Positions 1-8,682 of a stretch of DNA of 55,767 nucleotides are shown piece after piece (position 1 is the first letter of the stretch; every line of letters starts with the position of its first letter). Origin of the DNA: Crocinitomicaceae bacterium. Its GTDB lineage: Bacteria; Bacteroidota; Bacteroidia; Flavobacteriales_D; Crocinitomicaceae. The DNA lies in NCBI GenBank assembly GCA_030727405.1, contig JANRBR010000023.1, positions 1-55,767 of the forward strand. The letters run 5' to 3'. The notes beneath the pieces were generated by a model that was not told the origin of the DNA, searched no databases, and worked only from the letters and a program-made list of their open reading frames with translations. The position numbers and the translations under genes were made by a program.

Positions 1-103
1 GCACATAGTTGACTGTGTATGTCCATTGGGCCGTGGCTGACATCGATAAGACGAGTAAAGCCAATGTAAAAACGTACGACAATCTAAACGTAAAACTTTT
101 CAT
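1..103 (-). CDS. Secreted protein, N-terminal fragment (cut by window edge)
   Basis: Only the first 34 residues are in the window; the gene runs off the left edge. The ATG lies at 101-103 on the minus strand. The visible part is a classic Sec signal peptide: a basic start (MKSFTFR), a hydrophobic core, and SATA followed by Q, a common cleavage context in Bacteroidota. The mature protein starts near QWTYTVNY and cannot be assigned. A perfect -7 promoter element at 132-139 supports this start. Function unknown. Confidence 0.7.
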   Translation of the reverse strand, partial: MKSFTFRLSYVFTLALLVLSMSATAQWTYTVNYV

Positions 104-131
104 AGTAACAACTTTAGTATTTGTAATTCGA

Positions 132-139
132 CAAATATA
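132..139 (-). promoter_or_regulatory. Bacteroidota -7 element for the gene at 1-103
   Basis: TATATTTG on the minus strand matches TAnnTTTG exactly and lies 28 nt before the ATG. No clear TTTG -33 element is seen. The rest of 140-370 is AT-rich and I see no gene in it. Confidence 0.5.
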
Positions 140-373
140 TTCATTTTTTTCATAAAAAAAAATTTCTTTCGAATCGATGGCCATTCTTTATGAACATCCT
201 TTTTTTAGAATTCGATTAACTTGCAATTATCTTGTTCAATTAGTGTTCTTCAGTAACATTTAAAATCTAAATAATCCAATGGAACATTCCAATGAAACAA
301 CAAAATCTTAAAAGCAAATTAAGAGAGAACGCCTTATTCGTCATTTTGAAAAGAAAGTGAAAAAAACAATGAG

Positions 374-381
374 TATCTTTG
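374..381 (+). promoter_or_regulatory. -7 promoter element for the SDR gene
   Basis: TATCTTTG is a perfect TAnnTTTG element. TTTG at 345-348 is a possible -33 element, though the spacing (25 nt) is long. A longest-ORF start (TTG at 379) would lie inside this box, so translation must begin downstream at the ATG at 400. Confidence 0.55.
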
Positions 382-399
382 CTTGTAAACAAAGAAAAA

Positions 400-1182
400 A
401 TGACCCCAGAAAATCGAACAGCACTGGTTTGTGGAAGCACGCAAGGAATTGGCAATGCCGTTGCAAATCAATTGGCAAAAAATGGATTTAATTTGGTGCT
501 GATGGCGCGAAATGAAGAGAAATTGAAAAACGCATTATCCCAATTGGATGTAAGTCAAGGACAAGCGCATCAACTTTTAGTGGCTGATTTCTCAAATCCG
601 AGCGGACTAAAAACAGTCATTGAAAAATTTGTTTCCGAAGGAAACCGCGTGCATGTTTTGGTAAACAATACTGGAGGGCCAAAAGGCGGTTTGATTAAGG
701 ATGCCGATCCAGAAGAATTCATCAACACTTTCAACCAACATTTAATTTGCAACCACATTTTGATGCAGGCGCTCAATCCAGGAATGATCGAAGCAGGTTA
801 TGGGAGAATCATCAACATCATTTCCACTTCCGTGAAACAACCTTTACCCAATTTAGGAGTGTCGAATACTATTCGGGGCGCTGTTGCGAATTGGAGTAAA
901 ACCCTCGCTGGAGAATTGGGACAATATGGAATCACTGTGAACAATGTTTTACCTGGTGCTACGAACACTTCACGCTTAAGCGAAATTGCCGGGGCCAAAT
1001 CCTTGAAAACAGGACAAACGGTTTCTGAGATTTTTGAAGAAATGGGCGGCGAAACACCAATGAATCGCATCGCAGAACCAGAAGAGGTTGCGGCAGCAGT
1101 TTGTTTTCTTGCATCTCCGGAGGCATCCTACATCAATGGCATTAATTTACCAGTGGATGGCGGCAGAACCAAATGCTTGTAA
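400..1182 (+). CDS. Atypical short-chain dehydrogenase/reductase (SDR)
   Basis: A 260-aa Rossmann-fold oxidoreductase. The cofactor loop GSTQGIG is at residues 12-18 and the NNTGG motif (NNAG equivalent) at 89-93, as in NAD(P)-dependent SDRs of the FabG type. A serine-rich strand (IISTS) around 142-144 is in the place of the catalytic serine. The usual YxxxK pair is not there: the aligned segment reads SNTIR (155-159) before GAVANW. Known SDRs with this SNT(I/V)R signature form a divergent branch usually annotated only as 3-oxoacyl-ACP reductase-like. The start ATG at 400 is chosen because a perfect promoter box covers the upstream TTG. Monocistronic; substrate unknown. Confidence 0.85.
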   Translation: MTPENRTALVCGSTQGIGNAVANQLAKNGFNLVLMARNEEKLKNALSQLDVSQGQAHQLLVADFSNPSGLKTVIEKFVSEGNRVHVLVNNTGGPKGGLIKDADPEEFINTFNQHLICNHILMQALNPGMIEAGYGRIINIISTSVKQPLPNLGVSNTIRGAVANWSKTLAGELGQYGITVNNVLPGATNTSRLSEIAGAKSLKTGQTVSEIFEEMGGETPMNRIAEPEEVAAAVCFLASPEASYINGINLPVDGGRTKCL

Positions 1183-1220
1183 ACATCTTTCCGCTAGTTG
1201 CTATATATATAAGGTATAGA

Positions 1221-1535
1221 TTAATCCGCTTTTTTAGCCAAATAGGAGCGGTAAGCCATTAAAGATGGGAATCCTAAAAGCAAGCAGGCTGAAAGCAAAT
1301 AGCCCTTGGTAACTAGGTGGAATCCCTCAATGTCTTGTAGGTCTTTTGGGTCAATTCCAATTCCGATAAAATAAGACAAACTTAGTTTAATGGGCAGTGC
1401 CAATTCCTTTGCTCCTTGTTTCACCAAGATTTCTCCATCAAATATGGTGATGTTGAAGAAAAACAAGGGAATCGCAAAAATCAGAAAGGTGATTAAAAAA
1501 ACAAGTCCCGGCTTTTTAAAAATAGTCTGTATCAT
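1221..1535 (-). CDS. Small membrane protein, unknown function
   Basis: A 104-aa protein with at least two strong hydrophobic segments (about residues 10-30 and 79-95) and a weaker one near 48-62. The basic C-terminus (YLAKKAD) suggests a cytoplasmic tail. I do not recognise the family. It is convergent with the SDR gene (38-nt gap) and divergent from the glycosyltransferase gene. A perfect promoter box four bases before its ATG argues that it is a real gene. Confidence 0.65.
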   Translation of the reverse strand: MIQTIFKKPGLVFLITFLIFAIPLFFFNITIFDGEILVKQGAKELALPIKLSLSYFIGIGIDPKDLQDIEGFHLVTKGYLLSACLLLGFPSLMAYRSYLAKKAD

Positions 1536-1539
1536 CGGA

Positions 1540-1547
1540 CAAAATTA
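1540..1547 (-). promoter_or_regulatory. -7 element four bases before the ATG at 1535
   Basis: TAATTTTG on the minus strand matches TAnnTTTG. Four bases separate its G from the start codon, so the transcript probably begins at or next to the ATG. One of seven such cases in the window. Confidence 0.55.
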
Positions 1548-1558
1548 ATGGTTTTATC

Positions 1559-1566
1559 TATATTCG
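1559..1566 (+). promoter_or_regulatory. Near-consensus -7 element for the GT4 gene
   Basis: TATATTCG differs from TAnnTTTG at one base (TTCG). It lies 16 nt before the TTG start at 1583 and supports that start, since no ATG follows within a sensible distance. Confidence 0.35.
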
Positions 1567-1582
1567 CCCACAGAATTACGTT

Positions 1583-2686
1583 TTGACTAGAAAAATACAA
1601 ATCGCTTACGTATGTACATCACTTGGATGGGGTGGATTAGAGATGAATCACCTCAAGAATGCCCAGTGGATGAAAAACAGGGGTCACCACGTATTACTCG
1701 TATGCACGAAAAACTCACCCTTGCATGTGGCTGCACTGAAATGTGAGTTGTCCATCATCGCCATTCGAAAACCATCAAAACATTATGCATTTTTAAGCGC
1801 CTTTCTTCTGCAAAAAATACTTTTAAGAAAGGGCGTTGAACACGTGTTTATTCGCAGTACGTTTGATTTAAGCCTAGCAGCAAGTCTTTCATTCTTTTCA
1901 CGGAAACGACTCAAAACGCATTATTTCATGGAAATGATGTTTCATCAACAAAAACGCCAGTTTTTTAGAACCCTCCGTTATGCATCTTTAACATCCTGGA
2001 TCTGTTCGCTAAACTACATGAAATCTTTCGTGCTACGCTTCACTCATGTGTCCGCTCAAAAAGTGAAAATCGTTCCATCCGGTTTTGATTTTAGCACGCT
2101 TTCTCATTTACCTAAAACGGAAGCCAGGAAGCAGCTAAATTTGCCTCAAGATGCGGCGATTTTTGGGATGATTGGACGCATTGACCGTAAAAAAAGGTTA
2201 GAACTCGCGATTAAAGCCTTGAATGAATTAAAAAATGAACCTTTCCACTTATTGATTGTGGGAGAAGAGACACCGGATTCCAAAGACACCTACTTGGATG
2301 ACGTAAAAAGACTTATATCCCAAGGTGGATTAGAAAAACGGATTCATTTTTTTGGATTTCACGAGGATCCCTATCCCTTTTACCGTGCAATCGATGCGCT
2401 TATTATGGCATCGGATTTTGAAACTTTTGGCATGAGTACGATTGAGGCTTTTGCCCACGATACACCTGTCATTGCGAGCGATAACGGTGGATCGAAAGAA
2501 CTGTTAACCCTGTTTCCATATGGTGCACTGTTCAAAGCGGGCGATTTTTTATCCCTGTCCGCAGCGATGTCCCAACTACCCGACTTCTCAAATCAACATT
2601 TATCCAAAGAAGCGTTTAGGGCTGTTTTCGACCACGAGCGCGTTTGTGAAATGGTTGAAACAAGTATACTAAGTTTAGATTCCTAG
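1583..2686 (+). CDS. Family 4 (GT-B) glycosyltransferase
   Basis: A 367-aa GT-B enzyme that would transfer a sugar from a nucleotide-sugar donor during cell-envelope glycan synthesis. The N-terminal beta strand and glycine loop (IAYVCTSLGWGGLE) form the acceptor domain. The C-terminal donor domain has GMIGRIDRKKR near 195-206, and ETFGMSTIEAF followed by PVIASDNGG, the E-x7-E type signature of GT4. The start is TTG; the first strand would be lost from any later ATG, and a near-consensus promoter box lies 16 nt upstream. Stand-alone gene, 36 nt before the sensor kinase. Acceptor and donor cannot be named. Confidence 0.8.
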   Translation: MTRKIQIAYVCTSLGWGGLEMNHLKNAQWMKNRGHHVLLVCTKNSPLHVAALKCELSIIAIRKPSKHYAFLSAFLLQKILLRKGVEHVFIRSTFDLSLAASLSFFSRKRLKTHYFMEMMFHQQKRQFFRTLRYASLTSWICSLNYMKSFVLRFTHVSAQKVKIVPSGFDFSTLSHLPKTEARKQLNLPQDAAIFGMIGRIDRKKRLELAIKALNELKNEPFHLLIVGEETPDSKDTYLDDVKRLISQGGLEKRIHFFGFHEDPYPFYRAIDALIMASDFETFGMSTIEAFAHDTPVIASDNGGSKELLTLFPYGALFKAGDFLSLSAAMSQLPDFSNQHLSKEAFRAVFDHERVCEMVETSILSLDS

Positions 2687-2708
2687 CGTTAGAGAAGCGA
2701 AATCTCCT

Positions 2709-2716
2709 TAAATTCG
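2709..2716 (+). promoter_or_regulatory. Near-consensus -7 element for the sensor kinase
   Basis: TAAATTCG (consensus TAnnTTTG, one mismatch) ends six bases before the ATG at 2723. The TTCG variant also occurs before the genes at 1583 and 35294. Confidence 0.35.
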
Positions 2717-2722
2717 TCGGAC

Positions 2723-4237
2723 ATGGACTTGTATTCTGCTAAACAACGTTGGAAAGTCATCTTGATTTTCATTTCTATCCTCATTATTGGGGCTTCTTTG
2801 TTTGTTTCCAACCAAATGATTCAAAAAATCGCCGAACGGGATCGATCAAAAGCAAAAGAATGGGCTGGATCCTTGAAAAAGAAAGTCGAATTGGTGGAAT
2901 TAAGTGCGCGCATTTTTCAATCGTTAAGGGAAAAGGAACGCGAAAAAATTGAGTTGGTTGTTGCTGCTCAAAAAACGCTGTTAAATCCTTCCGATATTTC
3001 CCTCAATCAAGACCTTGCATTTACACTTAGCATCATTGAATCGAATAAAAACATCCCTGTTATTTTGTTGAATGACGATGGCACCGTAGCACAATCACGA
3101 AACGTCGATCCATTTCTCTCCAAAGAAAAAAAACCAGGAGAAATCGAAAAATTAGCAGAAAAATGGCAACATGATGGACATGTATTCAACATCAAGGTAT
3201 TTGGTGACATGGAAATGTCTTTTATCTACGGTGAATCTCCCGAATTTTTGCGTTTGCAAAGGCAAAGTGACTCCTTAATTGCTTCCTTCAATCAAGATTT
3301 AAGCAAGCAGTCCAATTTGATTCCTGTACTTTTCTATGATTCGGATTCAAAAAAAGTGATTTCGAGCAATTTATCCAAGGAAGAACTCGCTCCAAAACGG
3401 CTGGCGAAAACCATAGCTGAATTACAAGCGCAAAATAAACCCATCCACATCAATTTCGGCGAAGGAGAAAAATTGCTTTATTTCAGTGATAGCCCGGAAG
3501 TAAAACAGCTCATTTGGCTTCCATACATCGAATTTGGGGTCGTTGCGCTGATTGTCATCATTGGGTATTTGTTGTTTTCAACGTATCGCAAAGCCGAACA
3601 GAACCAAGTATGGGCTGGCCTTGCCAAGGAAACGGCTCATCAATTGGGGACTCCCCTATCCTCTTTAATGGCCTGGGTCAGTCACTTAGAAAATGAAGAT
3701 GTAGATCCCATGGTTCCGAGGGAAATGCAAAAAGACTTAGAAAGGCTAGAAAAAATCACCGATCGTTTCTCAAAAATTGGCTCAGGCGCAAAATTGATCG
3801 AAGAAGATTTTGTGTTTACCATTGAAAACAACTTAAATTACTTAAAAGCACGCCTTTCGGACAAAATCGACATTGAATTTACGGTGGATGGCCAGCGTCC
3901 CATGATTGTGTTGCATAACCGATCTTTGATGGAATGGGTGGTGGAAAACATCTGTAAAAATGCCGTGGATGCGATGGAAGGAGTTGGTAAACTACACGTT
4001 CACATTCAAGAGGTAGCGGAATGGGTGCATGTCGACATAAAAGACACAGGTAAAGGACTGACAAACAAACAATTCAAAACCATTTTTCAACCAGGATATT
4101 CGACTAAAAAACGCGGTTGGGGACTCGGATTAACCTTAGTAAAACGCATTGTGGAGGAATACCATAAAGGACGTGTTTTTGTCCTTACATCAGAAATCGA
4201 TAAAGGAACAACTTTTAGAATCAGTATTCCACACTAA
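2723..4237 (+). CDS. Membrane sensor histidine kinase (orphan)
   Basis: A 504-aa two-component sensor kinase. Transmembrane helix 1 is at about 11-29 and helix 2 at 264-285, enclosing a roughly 230-residue extracytoplasmic sensor domain. No HAMP domain is evident after helix 2. The H-box AKETAHQLGTPL carries the phospho-accepting His306. The ATPase domain shows the N-box (ENICKNAVDAM, 408-418), G1 (DTGKG, 441-445) and G2 (GWGLGL, 465-470). The HQLGTP form of the H-box is common in Bacteroidota kinases. No response regulator lies nearby, so its partner and signal are unknown. Confidence 0.88.
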   Translation: MDLYSAKQRWKVILIFISILIIGASLFVSNQMIQKIAERDRSKAKEWAGSLKKKVELVELSARIFQSLREKEREKIELVVAAQKTLLNPSDISLNQDLAFTLSIIESNKNIPVILLNDDGTVAQSRNVDPFLSKEKKPGEIEKLAEKWQHDGHVFNIKVFGDMEMSFIYGESPEFLRLQRQSDSLIASFNQDLSKQSNLIPVLFYDSDSKKVISSNLSKEELAPKRLAKTIAELQAQNKPIHINFGEGEKLLYFSDSPEVKQLIWLPYIEFGVVALIVIIGYLLFSTYRKAEQNQVWAGLAKETAHQLGTPLSSLMAWVSHLENEDVDPMVPREMQKDLERLEKITDRFSKIGSGAKLIEEDFVFTIENNLNYLKARLSDKIDIEFTVDGQRPMIVLHNRSLMEWVVENICKNAVDAMEGVGKLHVHIQEVAEWVHVDIKDTGKGLTNKQFKTIFQPGYSTKKRGWGLGLTLVKRIVEEYHKGRVFVLTSEIDKGTTFRISIPH

Positions 4238-4283
4238 GAAGCGAACGAAATTTTCTCGCTATTTTAGCAAACAAATTCAAGCT

Positions 4284-5060
4284 ATGTATCAATTCATTCT
4301 TGCCGAAATAAAGAACAATATCGGCTACATCACGATTAATCGTCCCAATCAACTTAATGCACTCAATAAAGATACGATTGCAGAATTGCATCAGGCATTG
4401 GATGCCTTCGGTCAAGATCAGAGCGTTGGCGCCATCATTTTAACGGGATCAGGAGAAAAAGCATTCGTTGCTGGAGCAGACATTAAGGAGTTCGCTGATT
4501 TCACCATTTCACAAGGTGGAGAATTGGCCGTAACTGGTCAAACTACCTTATTTGACTTCATCGAAAATTTAGGAACACCGGTGATTGCTGCTGTGAATGG
4601 ATTTGCCTTAGGTGGTGGATTGGAACTTGCGATGGCCGCGCACATCCGAGTGGCTTCAAGCAATGCTCGAATGGGATTGCCAGAGGTTTCCTTAGGTGTC
4701 ATTCCAGGCTACGGAGGTACGCAGCGTTTGCCACAATTAATTGGCAAGGGAAAAGCCAATGAAATCATTTTCACTGCTGGGATGTTGAAAGCAGAAGAGG
4801 CCTTGCAATGGGGACTTGTGAACCACGTGGTTGAACAAGCGGAATTAATGAGCAAATGCGAAGAAATCGCACAAAAAATATTGACCAATTCTCCCATGGC
4901 CATAGCAGCAGCTATTCGCTCTGTGAATGCAGGATTCAGCGATGGGGTTAACGGTTATGAAACGGAAATTTCATCCTTTGCACAATGCTTCGGAACAAAA
5001 GAATTCGTCGAAGGAACCACCGCTTTTTTAGAAAAACGAAAAGCAAACTTTAGGGGCTGA
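4284..5060 (+). CDS. Enoyl-CoA hydratase (crotonase family)
   Basis: A 258-aa crotonase that adds water to trans-2-enoyl-CoA in fatty acid beta-oxidation or a related CoA pathway. The oxyanion-hole segments are AFVAGADIKEF (60-70) and NGFALGGGLELAM (105-117). Both catalytic acids of true hydratases are present: Glu114 in GGLELAM and Glu134 in GLPEVSLG. The reading frame is open back to 4149, inside the kinase gene, but only the ATG at 4284 gives a normal crotonase N-terminus (MYQFILAEI). It ends one base before the flippase start, so the two genes are probably co-transcribed although unrelated in function. Confidence 0.92.
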   Translation: MYQFILAEIKNNIGYITINRPNQLNALNKDTIAELHQALDAFGQDQSVGAIILTGSGEKAFVAGADIKEFADFTISQGGELAVTGQTTLFDFIENLGTPVIAAVNGFALGGGLELAMAAHIRVASSNARMGLPEVSLGVIPGYGGTQRLPQLIGKGKANEIIFTAGMLKAEEALQWGLVNHVVEQAELMSKCEEIAQKILTNSPMAIAAAIRSVNAGFSDGVNGYETEISSFAQCFGTKEFVEGTTAFLEKRKANFRG

Positions 5061-5061
5061 G

Positions 5062-6525
5062 ATGAGCAATCCCATTCGTAAATTAATTAGTCAAACTGCC
5101 GTCTATGGATTATCGTCCATTGTCGGACGTTTGTTGAACTATTTATTGGTTCCATTATATACGAGTGTCTTTACCGATCCCGCGCACTATGGTGTTGTAT
5201 CTGAATTATATGCCTGGGTCGCATTTCTCATTGTGATCTTAACCTTTGGGATGGAAACGGCATTCTTTCGCTTCATTCAAACGAGTGAAAACAAAGAACA
5301 AACCTACCTCAACTCGCTCGCTTCTGTACTGGGAATCAATGCCTTCTTATTCGCTGCGCTTTTATTTTTTAACGACGACATTGCCCAATTGATGTTGTAC
5401 GAGGGACACAATGAATACATCATATTATTGGGTATCATTGTCTGTGTGGATGCCATATCAGCGATTCCGTTGGCCCGATTGCGGGTGGAAGAAAAATCCA
5501 TGCGCTTTGTGAGCATTCAAATTACCTCAATTCTGGTAAATGTAGGATTGAATTTATTCCTCATGTTGTATTTGTTCGATCCCGAACGACCAGAGGAAGG
5601 AGTGCTGTTTATTTTACTGGCGAATTTATGTGCCTCCCTGGTGAAGCCAATTATGCTTTACGATTCTTTTAATTTGTCCGGTTTAAAATTGAATTGGAAA
5701 GAAATCAAACTGATGCTATTCTATGCATTTCCCTTGGTTATTGGAAGTTTTGCAGGAATCATCAATGAAACAATTGACCGCATACTCCTGAAACAAATTC
5801 TTTACAATCCTTCAGATATCAGCACCTTACATACCGCCGAATCCGAAGTTGGTATTTACAGTGCCTGTTATAAGTTGGCCATGCTCATCACGATTTTATT
5901 GCAAGCTTATCGCTATGCTGCGGAGCCCTTCTTTTTCAACCAGATGAAAAACGAAGACCGCAATGTCATTTATGTGAAAGTCATGAACTTATTTGTGGCG
6001 ACAGTTTGCCTTGTGTTCTTATTTGTGAGTTTAAACATCGATTTATTCAAACATTTCATTCAAAATGAAGCATATTGGACAGGCTTAAAAGTAGTGCCCA
6101 TATTGTTACTAGCCAATGTATTCTTAGGAATCTATTACAACCAAAGCATTTGGTACAAATTGAGTGGTAAAACACAGTATGGCGCATACATCGCACTGAT
6201 CGGTGCCTCCTTTACTATAGGGATAAATTTGGTTTTTATACCAACATATGGTTACATGGCAAGTGCATGGGCAACGTTTATTGTCTACGCTTTGCAAATG
6301 CTTATTTCCTATTTCCTAGGGCAGAAACACTATCCGATTCCATATAACGTTAAAAAATTCTTCCTTTATTTGGGCTTGGCTGTCGTACTATATTTCCTTG
6401 GTTCACTTATCCAACTGGAACGGTATTTTGTCCAATTCATCCTTCAAAACACGCTTTTATTGTTGTATGTTCTTTTCATCATTAAAATGGAAAGGCACGC
6501 TTTTTCATTGAAAAGGTCTTCGTAA
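5062..6525 (+). CDS. Polysaccharide flippase (Wzx/MATE-like)
   Basis: A 487-aa polytopic membrane protein with about 12-14 hydrophobic helices from residue 10 to the C-terminus. The start (ISQTAVYGLSSIVGRLLNY) and the spacing of the helices are typical of the oligosaccharide flippase branch of the MOP superfamily, which moves lipid-linked glycans across the inner membrane. Length fits Wzx-type proteins. The start codon follows the crotonase stop by one base. No polymerase or O-antigen cluster is adjacent, so the substrate is unknown. Confidence 0.85.
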   Translation: MSNPIRKLISQTAVYGLSSIVGRLLNYLLVPLYTSVFTDPAHYGVVSELYAWVAFLIVILTFGMETAFFRFIQTSENKEQTYLNSLASVLGINAFLFAALLFFNDDIAQLMLYEGHNEYIILLGIIVCVDAISAIPLARLRVEEKSMRFVSIQITSILVNVGLNLFLMLYLFDPERPEEGVLFILLANLCASLVKPIMLYDSFNLSGLKLNWKEIKLMLFYAFPLVIGSFAGIINETIDRILLKQILYNPSDISTLHTAESEVGIYSACYKLAMLITILLQAYRYAAEPFFFNQMKNEDRNVIYVKVMNLFVATVCLVFLFVSLNIDLFKHFIQNEAYWTGLKVVPILLLANVFLGIYYNQSIWYKLSGKTQYGAYIALIGASFTIGINLVFIPTYGYMASAWATFIVYALQMLISYFLGQKHYPIPYNVKKFFLYLGLAVVLYFLGSLIQLERYFVQFILQNTLLLLYVLFIIKMERHAFSLKRSS

Positions 6526-6557
6526 TTACGCAGATCATCAAACTTTTTATGGAGAAG

Positions 6558-6591
6558 TTTGTTAGATAGTCACCGAATCAGCTTAAATTTG
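6558..6591 (+). promoter_or_regulatory. Promoter of dxs (TTTG-N22-TAAATTTG)
   Basis: A TTTG -33 element at 6558-6561 and a perfect -7 element TAAATTTG at 6584-6591. The G of the -7 box is four bases before the dxs ATG, which suggests a leaderless message. Confidence 0.6.
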
Positions 6592-6595
6592 TTAA

Positions 6596-8554
6596 ATGGC
6601 ATCACATACTTACCAAGCAGGACCACTATTGGAGCAAATCATCACTCCGAGTGACTTGCGTGAAAAATTTACCGAGGATCAATTGCCTCAAGTTGCTGAC
6701 GAATTGCGTCAGTACATCGTGGATGTCATATCAGAAATTGGAAACAGCCACTTCGGTGCAAGCTTAGGTGTTGTCGAGCTTTCGGTAGCACTACATTACG
6801 TATTCAATACCCCTGATGATCAACTCGTTTGGGACGTAGGACATCAAGCTTACGGACATAAAATTCTTACTGGAAGACGCGAACAATTTCACACCAACCG
6901 CTTGAAAGGCGGAATCTCAGGATTCCCTAAAAGATCGGAGAGCAAGTACGACACCTTTGGTGTTGGACACTCTTCCACCTCCATTTCTGCTGCTTTAGGG
7001 ATGGCTGTTGCTAGCCGATACAAAGGCGAAACAGAACGCCAACATGTGGCTGTTATCGGTGATGGCGCCATGACTGCTGGACTTGCCTTCGAAGGTATGA
7101 ACCATGCTGGATTTGAAAAAGACGCGAATTTATTAGTGATTTTGAACGACAATTGCATGTCCATCGATCCCAATGTAGGAGCGCTGAAAGAATACCTCAC
7201 AGACATCACCACATCGCACACCTATAATAAAGTCAAAGACGAAGTCTGGAAATTATTGGGGAAGGTTTCCAAATTTGGTCCAGATGCTCAAACCATCGCT
7301 TCCAAAGTTTCTCATGCACTGAAAGGAACCTTGCTTAAACAAAGCAACCTGTTTGAATCACTGAATTTCCGCTATTTCGGTCCTGTTGACGGGCATGATG
7401 TCGTGGGATTAGCAAAGGTACTTGCCGATTTAAAAGATATCCCTGGACCGAAAATTTTACATTGCATCACACGAAAAGGAGCAGGGTATAAATTTTCAGA
7501 AGAAGGAAATCCAACGAAATGGCATGCGCCAGGAGTCTTTAATAAAGAAACGGGCGAGATTGTTAAAATCATGCCTAAATCGCCTCAGCCACCTAAATAC
7601 CAAGATGTATTTGGACATACCATTGTTGAATTAGCGGAGAAAAACGAAAAAATCATGGGTGTCACGCCTGCGATGCCATCCGGTTGCTCGTTAAACATCA
7701 TGATGGCGGCAATGCCAGAACGCAGTTTCGATGTCGGAATTGCCGAGCAACATGCTGTAACCTTTAGTGCAGGTTTAGCAACTCAAGGATTGGTTCCTTT
7801 TTGCAACATATATTCATCGTTCATGCAGCGCGCATTTGATCAAGTATTGCATGACGTAGCATTGCAAAATTTAAATGTCGTTTTTTGCCTTGACCGTGGA
7901 GGATTGGTTGGCGCCGACGGGGCAACGCACCACGGAGCTTACGATTTAGCATATATGCGATGCATTCCAAATATGGTTGTATCCGCACCGATGAATGAAG
8001 AGGAATTGCGTAATTTAATGTACACCGCTCAACTAAAGGATCAAGGTCCATTCTCCATCCGTTATCCAAGAGGAAATGGTGTCATGACGGAGTGGAAAAC
8101 GCCTTTGAAAGAAATAAAAATTGGCGAGGGAAGAAAAGTAACGAACGGCGAAGATGTGGCCATCCTAACGATTGGACACCCGGGGAATTTTGCGCAAGAA
8201 GCCATCAAACAATTAGCAGAAACGGGTATTTCCGTCGCACATTACGACATGCGCTTCGTGAAACCCATCGATGAAATCATGCTGCATGAAGTGTTCACAA
8301 AATTTAAACACGTCATCACTGTTGAAGATGGTTGTCTAATGGGTGGATTTGGTTCTGCTGTCATCGAATTCATGGCCGATCAAAAATACCAAGCGGAAAT
8401 CGTTCGACTAGGAATACCAGATGAATATGTACACCATGGAACCCAAGAAGAACTTTGGGCAGATTGTCGTTTTGACGCTTCTGCGATTATTTCTACCGTG
8501 AAAAAAATGGTGAAGTACAAAGAACAAACGAACCATTCGCAAAAAGTAAGTTAG
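6596..8554 (+). CDS. dxs: 1-deoxy-D-xylulose-5-phosphate synthase
   Basis: A 652-aa thiamine-diphosphate enzyme joining pyruvate and glyceraldehyde 3-phosphate, the first step of the MEP isoprenoid pathway; it is cytoplasmic. Motifs in order: SHFGASLG with the catalytic-type His52, WDVGHQAYGHKILTGR (79-94), and the ThDP/Mg site GDG (155-157) running to Asn186. The pyrimidine domain has VGIAEQHAV with the conserved Glu. The C-terminal transketolase domain is complete. Length is slightly above the usual 620-640 because of N- and C-terminal tails. It has its own promoter four bases upstream. It supplies the precursors for uppS and ctaB products elsewhere in this window. Confidence 0.96.
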   Translation: MASHTYQAGPLLEQIITPSDLREKFTEDQLPQVADELRQYIVDVISEIGNSHFGASLGVVELSVALHYVFNTPDDQLVWDVGHQAYGHKILTGRREQFHTNRLKGGISGFPKRSESKYDTFGVGHSSTSISAALGMAVASRYKGETERQHVAVIGDGAMTAGLAFEGMNHAGFEKDANLLVILNDNCMSIDPNVGALKEYLTDITTSHTYNKVKDEVWKLLGKVSKFGPDAQTIASKVSHALKGTLLKQSNLFESLNFRYFGPVDGHDVVGLAKVLADLKDIPGPKILHCITRKGAGYKFSEEGNPTKWHAPGVFNKETGEIVKIMPKSPQPPKYQDVFGHTIVELAEKNEKIMGVTPAMPSGCSLNIMMAAMPERSFDVGIAEQHAVTFSAGLATQGLVPFCNIYSSFMQRAFDQVLHDVALQNLNVVFCLDRGGLVGADGATHHGAYDLAYMRCIPNMVVSAPMNEEELRNLMYTAQLKDQGPFSIRYPRGNGVMTEWKTPLKEIKIGEGRKVTNGEDVAILTIGHPGNFAQEAIKQLAETGISVAHYDMRFVKPIDEIMLHEVFTKFKHVITVEDGCLMGGFGSAVIEFMADQKYQAEIVRLGIPDEYVHHGTQEELWADCRFDASAIISTVKKMVKYKEQTNHSQKVS

Positions 8555-8646
8555 CTTTCTTTTTCAGCTCAATTGATGCATTGATTCACAATTAATTTCT
8601 ATTTTAGTTCGCGAAATAATTGAAAAAATCTACGCGGTTTTTTTAA

Positions 8647-8669
8647 TTATTGTAATTTGGACAATAATT
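8647..8669. promoter_or_regulatory. Operator candidate A, upstream of the sugar permease
   Basis: A perfect 9-bp dyad, AATTATTGT (8645-8653) and ACAATAATT (8661-8669), separated by 7 bp. It ends 13 bp before the permease start. It shares the core TTATTGTnnTTTnnACnATnnT with sites at 10843, 10976 and 19959. The likely binder is the Nudix-like regulator encoded two genes on. Confidence 0.6.
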
Positions 8670-8682
8670 TAAACCATTTTTT

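Noticed and set aside
6539-6562. Hairpin CAAACTT/AAGTTTG as a terminator before dxs
   Set aside because: A 7-bp AT-rich stem with 9-nt loop and no T run; it overlaps the dxs -33 element, so more likely chance.
6889-7221. 110-codon minus-strand frame
   Set aside because: Shadow of the dxs gene.
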